Origin: Variovorax guangxiensis
GTDB lineage: Bacteria > Pseudomonadota > Gammaproteobacteria > Burkholderiales > Burkholderiaceae_C
Reading direction: 5' to 3'
Assembly: GCF_003952165.1 (NCBI RefSeq)
Contig: NZ_RXFT01000007.1
Location: 1-64,000 of the forward strand
Length of the DNA: 64,000 nt
This document shows positions 20,301-27,800 of the stretch, one piece after another. The stretch's first letter is position 1. Each line of letters opens with the position of its first letter. The notes under the pieces are model-generated. The model searched no databases. It saw only the letters and a list, made by a program, of their open reading frames with translations, and was not told the origin of the DNA. The position numbers were made by a program, and so were the translations under genes.

Positions 20301-22463
20301 CCCGTCCATGCCCGGTTCAGGCGCAGCCAGAGTTTCTCCGACAGGCCGGATGCTGCGGATCCTTGGGATATGCTCTTCCTTCTTGAGTGCGCGAGATCTC
20401 CCTTCAAAGAAGGCATCGAGATTCTGAAGCAGCGGCTTGCTGCCTCAGACGGTTCGAGCGAAGGCGACGTGTTGTCTCCGGGCCTGCTGTGGCAGCTTGG
20501 CGAGTTGCCGGGGCCGGAGTCCACCTCGTTGCTCCTGTGGGCGCTTGATCACAAGGACGTGCAGATCCGGCGGATGGCCGCCGCAGCTTTGCAGAGGCGT
20601 CGCACGCGTGTGGCACTGCCGTCGCTTGTTCGCCGCTTTCGATCGGAAGACGATCATGTGGTCGCATTGCTCCTGGCGGTGGCGATCGTGGCATCCGGCG
20701 CACGGCAGGTGTCGGCGCTTGATCATCCTGACCGCTCGGGCCCGGAGTTCATGCTGTGGCGCTGCATCCTGGCGATGAGGCTCGGAGATCCGAGCGCGGC
20801 GGACATACTCGTCAGGCTGGCGATTGACCCTGCCCAAGGCTGGCAGATTCGGCGCGTTGCCATCCTTGCGGCGGGACGGCTGCCCTATGAACTGGCGCTG
20901 CGGCATGTCCATGAATCGCTGCGGAGCAACGGTACAACGATCCTCGGGATCGATCGCAGCGTGAACTTGATTTGCCACGTCGTGATGATCGATCTCTTGA
21001 AGCGCCATGGCGCGATCGTTCGGGAGATGTTTCTCTATGGTCGGCAGCGTTTCGTCGATTTCTTTGCACCTGTCTTTGATTCAAGGTGGCAGGATGCCAT
21101 CTTTCCCGAAGGCATCCCGTCCGGTGAGAACGCGGCCGGCTGGCTGTTCGACCGCCTGGCGCACCATGATTGGGGGCGCCGTCCGGAAGCGGTGCTCACG
21201 GTGATTGACGAACTGCACTTTCCGTTGCTGCGCACGGACACCATCCGTTCCCTGCGTTTGCAGGGGAAGGTCGAACTGATCGTCCAGGCGCTTGAGCAGT
21301 CGGATTGCGAGTGGTTCGCGGTCAAATGCATCAGGGAGGTCGCCATGGCCAAGGGGCCAGGCCCCGAGACAGATGCATTCTTGACCTCGCTGGTCGAGCG
21401 ATCCGCCTTCGGGCAGAGCGTCTATGTCGGCAGGTTGATTTCCCGACTATCACAGCGCGAGGATCGCAGCACCGCACCAGTGGAGTCGAGCGCACGGCCG
21501 CCAAACGCGCACCGGCCGCGTGTCGAGGTCGCGCAACTGACCTTCGATGAGGTCTCCCGGTTGCTGGTCCGGGGGGAAGTTGATCCGCCGCTTCCGGCCG
21601 AGTTCATCCTCGCGGCCCTCTCGGCCGCGCAGCACGAGGAACTCGAGCGTCTGCTGAACCCGGCCAGAGATCCCGACTACGGCGTCTCAGAGTTCCGTCC
21701 CGTCGTCAGCTTCACGTCTGGCGGTCATGTCGTCACTGAAGAGCGCACCAGCTACAGCGGCGAACCTGCGTGCCGCCCGAGGCTGCGGGCTGCACTGGCA
21801 GCTGCGAATCGCTTCGGGCGAGAGGTGGGTTGGCACGGCCGCCTGTTGGGAGAAACTTATGCCTCAGCGTATCGCCGGAGTGTGCTGGAGTTTCTCGGCT
21901 GGCAAGGCGATGCGGAGAGGTTTTACGAGGAAATCTTCAAGCACCCCGACACGCTGGGCACGGCGCTGTGCAATGTGCAGCACGCCGCCTTGGTCGGCGA
22001 TCTCATTGACGCTCGTATCGTCCCGCTTCTCGATCGCTACATCACCTCCGGAACCAGGGAGTTCTTCGAAGGCATGTGCTCTCTGGCCAGCCGCGTAACG
22101 ACGCCTGAGATCGACAGGGTGCTGTCTAGGCTGCTGCATCGTTGGACCCAGGAACTGACCGTCCCGCCGGAGCAGGCCATGCCCGAAACCAGCCATTTCC
22201 TGTGGCGCGGCTTTCGCCTGCTCTCGACGCATCCGCGCTTCATGCACATAGCGACATGGCATGCGCAGGTGACCTCAGTGCTCAATGCCGATCTCGCGTG
22301 GTGGAACAGGCAGGACGTGGTGATGGTGCTCGCGAGAGACCCGCGTTCCTACATCCAACTGGAATGCCTGCTTTTCAATGCCGCGGATTTCGAGCATTTT
22401 CCCGAGAGCGAACTGGAGCGACTGGACGTAGTCTGCAAACGCCTGTTCGAGGAACTCGAGTAG
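17361..22463 (+). CDS. Cap4/DUF4297-like nuclease - STAND NTPase - helical repeat protein (candidate anti-phage, Avs-like)
   Basis: A 1700-residue protein. Residues 1-65 (GFDYQAAVTLEFL, E37, D40-D41, then QIK with K60) fit the PD-(D/E)xK core of DUF4297/Cap4 dsDNA nucleases. A P-loop GISGSGKTS is at 318-326 and Walker B MLLLD ends at D408, followed by a helical region like STAND ATPases. From about residue 600 it is helical and repeat-rich, with HEAT-like units around 1030-1180 (QIRRMAAAALQRR). Known Avs proteins use this plan: the C-terminus senses a phage protein, the STAND domain oligomerises, the nuclease cuts DNA. The ATG at 17361 has AGAGG five bases upstream and starts the nuclease fold correctly. 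No close named family is recognised. Confidence 0.75.
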   Translation: MSGGISAIKGFDYQAAVTLEFLFEHFESDFEGFVRPEGVDDLVLYRSFASGTDQRFVQIKKPTESRDGVPRPCAWTTADAIRELMPAAWRNLLGTSDRQVWVLGDAADAELDALIHAGQDAPACAKAAFWQTVQALAHNELVRAGANKDALPTWSPRSRTTLYANMPNEGAAQYLHDAFEKQAKQIGLAQAFVDLHASAIRTVAAALPEVLSRISLRSAYGSEAEVGERVRARLVLEHGLAPEVVEKTLFLNLRGFINEIAKQHGKTFSRSDFEAELRCVWPQMIPIRVPPALEAHHVPRPDITVPLVHARGITEVIGISGSGKTSLAAEVITQARQLAGDREVFYAEVRQHVSLRDVLVGVAFHLRRKGFQAPFRVATDATLSEENMIASLCEVLAGIGIDAMLLLDFVEGHCSYAFASQIAKFVQALPAGAVAITIFAQEGVLRLMSPAEREEKGVTLLNVRGLTSREFLQLVAHWHPDPDRALVHRVFQRVTAGRQAGLFAARARALARAPSLDAMYNIASQPAHAVLPVVERMRFATISDPARSAAEKLVCFALPFSRGEAAQVFRDHHVGVAIQEMLELGLLRSQSMDLLEMHETVRAGLEEGMALGLREATHIELANWYRLQGVVTAEVLHLEKAGRFAQAAERARNAFLQGGQWGELANFVVARKLVSPEEVIATVADVGKKVDRLFILPGILQDLGLASVESLVGVLARNPGRFASDHAWGSAIVETILKFDPSRLHALVEQALRLPNADTGEFSALGVLTGGMRRARTELPPATLSLFDAQTPQVQREMLPMLVQDKRRGVLQRVLRVYVDDVLEAPRNGRKQSPRSLYLRLDTHQEVIEFLAAFPMADSGAMLAAKSALLGPLVDLVSSLSAALRPACVALLGEADNEPHVLINAFRILCFLADERAPALCEALILKKPSLAALSTLIPALLPAFCDPEVYEARLLDNGLGADDRLVALGALSTLGVDLGPVHARFRRSQSFSDRPDAADPWDMLFLLECARSPFKEGIEILKQRLAASDGSSEGDVLSPGLLWQLGELPGPESTSLLLWALDHKDVQIRRMAAAALQRRRTRVALPSLVRRFRSEDDHVVALLLAVAIVASGARQVSALDHPDRSGPEFMLWRCILAMRLGDPSAADILVRLAIDPAQGWQIRRVAILAAGRLPYELALRHVHESLRSNGTTILGIDRSVNLICHVVMIDLLKRHGAIVREMFLYGRQRFVDFFAPVFDSRWQDAIFPEGIPSGENAAGWLFDRLAHHDWGRRPEAVLTVIDELHFPLLRTDTIRSLRLQGKVELIVQALEQSDCEWFAVKCIREVAMAKGPGPETDAFLTSLVERSAFGQSVYVGRLISRLSQREDRSTAPVESSARPPNAHRPRVEVAQLTFDEVSRLLVRGEVDPPLPAEFILAALSAAQHEELERLLNPARDPDYGVSEFRPVVSFTSGGHVVTEERTSYSGEPACRPRLRAALAAANRFGREVGWHGRLLGETYASAYRRSVLEFLGWQGDAERFYEEIFKHPDTLGTALCNVQHAALVGDLIDARIVPLLDRYITSGTREFFEGMCSLASRVTTPEIDRVLSRLLHRWTQELTVPPEQAMPETSHFLWRGFRLLSTHPRFMHIATWHAQVTSVLNADLAWWNRQDVVMVLARDPRSYIQLECLLFNAADFEHFPESELERLDVVCKRLFEELE

Positions 22464-22588
22464 TCGACGCCACCTCGAGGTTGAGCGCGGGAAAGAGATG
22501 GATGGCGTTAGATATCCAGGCGCCTTGACAGAGCAGGGCTCCTCGGGCGGCTGGACCTTCGGATTGCATTCAACAAGGAGGGAAATGC

Positions 22589-23332
22589 ATGGCGGAGAAA
22601 TGGGAATTCGAGGAGGCCCTCGAGTGCTTCAAGGTGATCGATTCGTCGTTGCGCTGTATCTATCGCGGCGAGCATCACATGTATCGCGCACTCTCAGGGC
22701 AATTGCGGATCCTGCTGTGTGACAAGAAGCCGCTGTTGCTGCGGCTGTGCGCCAACCTTATGCTTGCAGCCTTGGCTGAAGTTCGCGACCACGCACCCGG
22801 CTCGTTTCCTCCAGAACTTGCGCACCTGAATGCACTGAGCTTCGCGGAGATGGACTCTTTCACCATCGCGTGCATGCCCTTCGAGGTCTCGATTTACTTC
22901 AATGGCGTCGAAGACTGCAAGGCCTTACTGCATCGAGATCGAAAGCTTCTTCCTCTCGAGGAATGGACCTCGCAGATCGTCCTGCTCGATCCTGTGCCTG
23001 TCACCATCCGTCAGCTCATACGCACCGTGGCTGACCGCGGCGGCGGCGCACATGTCCACCATTCAAAGGATGCGTTGCTGCGGGCGCTTCGCAAGGGCAT
23101 GCCATCACGAATGACTCAGGACGCTCTGGTGATCGTTGCTCTAGCCAAAATGATGCAAGGCGTCGGGCTTCAGTTCATCCAGCTTTTTGAGCGATTCGGG
23201 CATACGGCCGGTCTCCCGCTGGAAGGCTTCGACCCCAACCACGTTTCGGTGTTGAACGCCGCCAGGGTGCCGAAGGAATGCTTTCAGCATGCTAAGCAAG
23301 CATTCAACCTGCTCTGCGTACGAGCTGTTTGA
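22589..23332 (+). CDS. Conserved hypothetical protein next to the STAND nuclease
   Basis: A 247-residue, probably soluble, mixed alpha/beta protein with no signal peptide or membrane segment. AAGGAGG (22576-22582) sits six bases before the ATG, so it is very likely expressed. The middle carries TIRQLIRTVADRGGGAHVHH, a Gly-Gly-Ala-His motif I associate with uncharacterised bacterial proteins of about this size. It lies 125 bp after the STAND nuclease gene on the same strand and may be its partner or a separate cargo gene. No function is assigned. Confidence 0.7.
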   Translation: MAEKWEFEEALECFKVIDSSLRCIYRGEHHMYRALSGQLRILLCDKKPLLLRLCANLMLAALAEVRDHAPGSFPPELAHLNALSFAEMDSFTIACMPFEVSIYFNGVEDCKALLHRDRKLLPLEEWTSQIVLLDPVPVTIRQLIRTVADRGGGAHVHHSKDALLRALRKGMPSRMTQDALVIVALAKMMQGVGLQFIQLFERFGHTAGLPLEGFDPNHVSVLNAARVPKECFQHAKQAFNLLCVRAV

Positions 23333-23879
23333 ATTGCCACGCACAGTGCCGATTCTGCGCAAGCGAAGCCGATCGCCGAGGACTGACGATACGGCCGGCG
23401 GCCGTGTGCAACTGCGACGCAGCCCCGCGTCCAAACGGCCTTTGGCCGCCGTCTCGGTGAGCGGGGACATTGATCTCGGAGTCCGGGCCGTCGTGTTGGC
23501 ATTGGAAACGATGACCGTCTTGCTGGAAGGTCTATGAACGTGCATACCTTGGCCGACAGATGTTTCTGGCTGGGATGGACCGCAAGGATCTGGTTTTCGA
23601 TCCGTAAGTCGGCTTCGGACCGGTGCTCGTCGTTCGCTTCACGCTCCTCAAGCGCTAGCTGCAGCCCTTGTCGGTGTGCTTGCCGCATGCTGCAATTCCA
23701 AACTGTCACGGCGGAGCAACTGTCGCTGAATGCCGAACGTCGGCTTCCTGGGCAAAACCGTGAGTTCAACGCGCGCCTGGCAACCGCCAGCAATCGCTGC
23801 GTAGCCGCCTTTTGGGGTAAGACCGCTTCAGACTGCGAGCGGTCCGTCGCTGCGGGAGGCTCAATGACTGATTCCAATG
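23333..23879. other. Gene-poor stretch in the island
   Basis: About 550 bp with no convincing gene. Open frames on both strands here have Arg/Ser/Cys-rich, domain-free translations. It probably consists of degraded mobile-element DNA, since recognisable transposase remnants begin immediately downstream. Confidence 0.55.
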
Positions 23880-24000
23880 GAAGCGGACACCCGCCGCGAT
23901 GCCTATCGCCAACGTATTTCAACTACATCGAGATGTTCTACAACTCAAGCGGTGGCACTCGGCAGTTGCACACGTTTCTCCTCAGTGTTCGAACAGCGCC
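23880..24000 (+). pseudogene. Remnant of IS3-family transposase (OrfB C-terminus), frameshifted
   Basis: Reading across three frames gives RDAYRQRI (23895-23918), FNYIEMFYNSS (23918-23950) and KRWHSAVAHVSP (23947-23982). Together these match the conserved IS3 OrfB ending, in which a RDxxRxxIFxYIExFYN segment is followed by RRHSALGxLSP. At least two frameshifts in about 100 bp show that it is dead. No IS ends were found. Confidence 0.55.
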
Positions 24001-24052
24001 ATTCTCAGCAGCCCGCGAGTGTCTAGGAAATCTGCGGCGATTCAGGCAGTGT

Positions 24053-24430
24053 CTACCCTGCCGCCTGAATGAACTCTCGGACCGTGCGGACGGCCCTGTT
24101 GCTGCCAACGACGGCCAGCAGCGACTTCGCGCGCGTGGTTCCGACATAGACCGTCTCCCAGGTGGCCTCGTCGACGACCTCGTCGCCAACCCAAAGGACA
24201 ACGGCTTGGGCTTCGAGTCCTTTGAACCGCGAGAACGTTTCGAGGAGCACTGCTCCGTTGACGCTGTGCGTTTCGGAGACCCAGCGAATGCCCTCAGCGG
24301 TCAGTCGCGGGCCCAGTAGCTCATAGCAGTGAGCTTTGGGCCGCTTGGCCACCAGAACTGCGACGTCGTGAGCGTTGAGGCCTTCAACCGCGACCCATTG
24401 CCGCACACGTCGGCTGATGGCACTCGAGCA
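24053..24430 (-). pseudogene. Truncated UvrD/Rep-like helicase C-terminal fragment
   Basis: The translation contains ETFSRFKGLEAQAVVLWVG and YVGTTRAKSLLAVVG, the last two motifs of superfamily 1 UvrD-like helicases (motifs V and VI). Everything upstream (the P-loop and helicase core) is missing. The open frame can be read back only to about 24470, where it meets unrelated transposase sequence of opposite strand near 24418-24430. It is a broken piece, possibly from an older defence or recombination gene, not a working protein. Confidence 0.6.
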
Positions 24431-24700
24431 GTGAACTTTCGGACCTGAAGCGGGCCATCGGCAGCAAGTTCAAGACGCTGGTGAAGTGGAATCCAGATGA
24501 TCTGTCTTATGTGTACCTGAAGAATCCCAGGAGCGATGAATGGCTTGTGTTACCAAGCCTGCGGCGCGAGTACTGGCCCTGTGAGTTCCTGTCTGAGAAT
24601 CGGAGAAGGAGCATCTTGACCCTTCGTCGTGCTGTCACAACAGCACGCGCGAACTTTCATACTCACTCCGGCGAGTGCGACTCAAATGACCTCGTCCAGT
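24418..24700 (+). pseudogene. Fragment of Mu-type transposase C-terminal domain (TnsB/TniA-like)
   Basis: The frame starting after a TGA at 24415 reads SSELSDLKRAIGSKF, then VKWNPDDLSYVYLKNPRSDE and WLVLPSLRREY. This is the beta-barrel region that follows the DDE domain in Mu transposase, TnsB and TniA (typically a NPDDLxxIYVxxP pattern). The catalytic DDE domain is absent. The frame continues to 24759 but loses family resemblance after about 24630. It is the best evidence that a Tn7/Tn5053-like element once occupied this locus. Confidence 0.65.
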
Positions 24701-24870
24701 CATTGGTCGCGAAAGGATGTTCGGCTATCTTGAAACAACTTGTACGGCCTTTGCGTTAACAACGCAGCACCTGAGGGGGTGATTGGCTGAGAAAAGAAGG
24801 ACCGAATCGATAGAGCATTACTGCAGGTTCGTCGGTTCACAAGCAAAAAGCCAACACATAGGGGAAGTGC

Positions 24871-27800
24871 ATGGCATTCAAGACGAACTTGTGGGCGCGC
24901 TTTGCGTCCTGTGTTGTGCAGCTTGGCTGGGACAACACCCGCCTGATTCGACCGATTTCAGCTGTACTTCTCGGCTCTGTTTTCTTTGTACACGCGCAAG
25001 CGGCAATCCAGCCGATCAAGGAATGGAAAGGTGCTAGAACGGGCGATAAATGGTTCTCCACTCAAGCGGAAGTCTGTGATGCCCAAGGGCCAGGTGGCGC
25101 CGCGGTGTATTCAGGTGCGTCTTACAGTGGCCAATACCGTTTGCCGCCCGATCTACTTTGCCAAGTGGGCGTCATTTTTCCGCCTCCGAACAACGGCGGC
25201 ATTAGCTGGTACCACCAAAGCATAGGTCTGTACCCAAGGGCTTGTCCGGCAAACAGCAAATTCAACTATGGACAGACAGCTTGCGATTGCAACGACGGGT
25301 TTCAGGACGATCCCTCCCACACCGCCTGCGTAGCAGTCGCGCCAGAGCCTGCTTCAGATGACTCGTGTGTGGGCAATCCCATCATTCCATCGACCGGTGA
25401 CAAGGTTCAATCGGAAACTGATTTTGTTGACGGAGGTGCTGACGCACTGTCATTCGAACGGACTTATCACAGTACTTGGGGAAACGACCTTTTGCGGGAG
25501 GGAAGCGGCTTGGGCCTTCCCTGGGGGCACAACCACAGCACATTGTTACGGCAAACGCCGAGTAGCAATCCAACGGCTGTCACGATCGTCAGCCCCGAGG
25601 GATTTTTGCGTGGTTTTATCAAGCAGGCTGGAGCGTCGGTGTGGTCGCCGTCGGGGAACGCAGATTCCTTAGTCCAAGCGTCAGGAGGGAACTGGATCTA
25701 TCGCCGCGCCGATGACGACGCAACCTTCAATTTCGATGCCGCAGGAAAGCTTCAAACAGTCACCAGACGGAATGGTCGTGTGACCATCTACGCCTACAAC
25801 GGGGCGGGACAACTCGCCTCTGTGACCAATGCATTTGGTAGGGCCTTGACTTTCGCGTACAACACCACTGGTCGACTTTCGACTGTGGCGCTGCCCGACG
25901 GGCGTCTCCTGGGATTTGTCTATGACATTGCGGATCGGCTGGTGTCAGTGCTTTACCCTGATGGACGAAGCCGCTCCTATCTTTATGAGAACTCGGCATT
26001 TCCACAGGCGCTGACTGGAGTGATCGACGAGTCAGGTGCTAGGTATGCGACCTTCGCTTACGACACGGAAGGTCGGGCCGTCAGTACAGAGCACGCAGGC
26101 GCTGCCAATCGTTATCAGGTCAGCTATCCATCAAAAGGCACTGCGTCGGTAGTTGACCCGCTCGGAACCGCGCGAACCTACACCTATTCGTTCAGCAATG
26201 GAAAGGTAGCGACAACTGGCATCAATCTTCCTCCAGGGGACAGTGACAGCCTCATCGCATCAAGGCAATTTGATTCGACGAATGGCCTAGTTCTTTCCGA
26301 GTCTTCATTTCGAGGCTTTGGCATAAAGAGCACGAACTGGGATGTTGCCCGGCGATTGCCGCTCGTTATTCGTCGGGCGCCTGGTTACCCTGGAAGTCAA
26401 AGCATCAGTATTCAATGGCATGCCGCTTTCTCACTGCCGATTCTTGTCACTCGCAGCGGAGGCCTGAGCACCGCATACACCTACGATGCACAAGGCAACC
26501 TTCTGACCCGGACGGTGACGGATTCCAGCGTCTCCCCTAGCACCGTCAAGGTCTGGCAATGGAGCTATACGTCTCAAGGTCTGCTGAGTTCTGCCACAGA
26601 ACCCAACGGTGCGATTACGACATATGCATACGACACCCGTGGCAATGTCCTGACGTCCACCAACGCGCTGAGCCACGTAACCAGCTACGTTTACGACAAT
26701 AGCAACCGCGTAGTGAGCTCGACAGCCCCCAATGGTCTCGTCACTACCTACACCTATGATCTACGCGATCGCCTACTGACCCAAACTGTCGGAAGCCAAA
26801 CCACAAAGTTGACTTATATGCCCTTCGGCGGCATCGAGTCGGTGACGTGGCCCAGCGGTCTCGTCCTAACCTACATCTATGACGCGGCCCAGCGCTTGAC
26901 TGGTTGGAGCAACAGCCGGGGCGAAGGCGGAACCTACACGCTCGATGGCATGGGTAATCGCACAAGCGAGCAAGTGCGAGATGCCGCCAGCAATGTGACA
27001 TGGAGCGTGCTGCGGGCGATCAACTCGATTAATCGGCTAGCTGCCAAAACGGAAGGTGCCGATCAGTCAAGGACTTATGTCTACGACGCGAATGGCGCCA
27101 TCGAAAAAGAGACCAACGGTCTGAATCAAAGCACCCGCTATCAACGAGACTTTCTCGAGAGAATTACGACCGTCAGCGATGGCGCAAGTTCGTCCGCTGG
27201 TATTTCATATGACTCGCTCGATGGCATCACACGATTGAGCGACTTCAAAGGCGCGGTTACTACGTACACCCGTGATGCGGCGGGACGTGCTCGAAGCGAG
27301 ACCAGTGGAGACATCGGAACTCTGAAGACCGACTATGACCAATTAGGCCTCCCGAATCAGATCACCGACGCCCTGGGCCACGCCACGACTATCACCCGCG
27401 ACGCCCTAGGCCGCTCCACCGGGCTGGTCTTCGCCGACGGCAAGACCACTACCCTGCGCTACGACCTCACGGCCAACAGCAAGGGGTATCTGTCGGAGAT
27501 CCTCGACCGAAGCGGCACTACCGAGTACACCCGGGATGCCTTCGGGCGAGTGACCCTCAAGAAGCAGACCCTGGCCAACGGAAGCGTCCAGCAGGTCAGC
27601 TACGCCTACAACCCCAACGGCACCCTGGCGAGCATCGGCTATCCCAACGGCGGCACCCTCAGCCACGTCTACGACGCCACGGGCCGCCTCACGGGCTTGA
27701 ACTGGAACGGTAACCCGCTGGTCAGCGGCATCGCCTGGAACCCGCTGGGCCAGCCCACCGCCTGGACCTGGGCCTTCACCTCCAGTAACCCGAGGCTCGG

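Noticed and set aside
23534..24319. Open frame of 261 codons in the island
   Set aside because: No domain, Ser/Arg/Cys-rich, and it reads through transposase and helicase remnants in wrong frames.
24629..24646. Perfect 7-bp inverted repeat GTGCTGT/ACAGCAC
   Set aside because: Lies in or just after transposase debris with no T tract or nearby promoter; not enough to call an operator or terminator.
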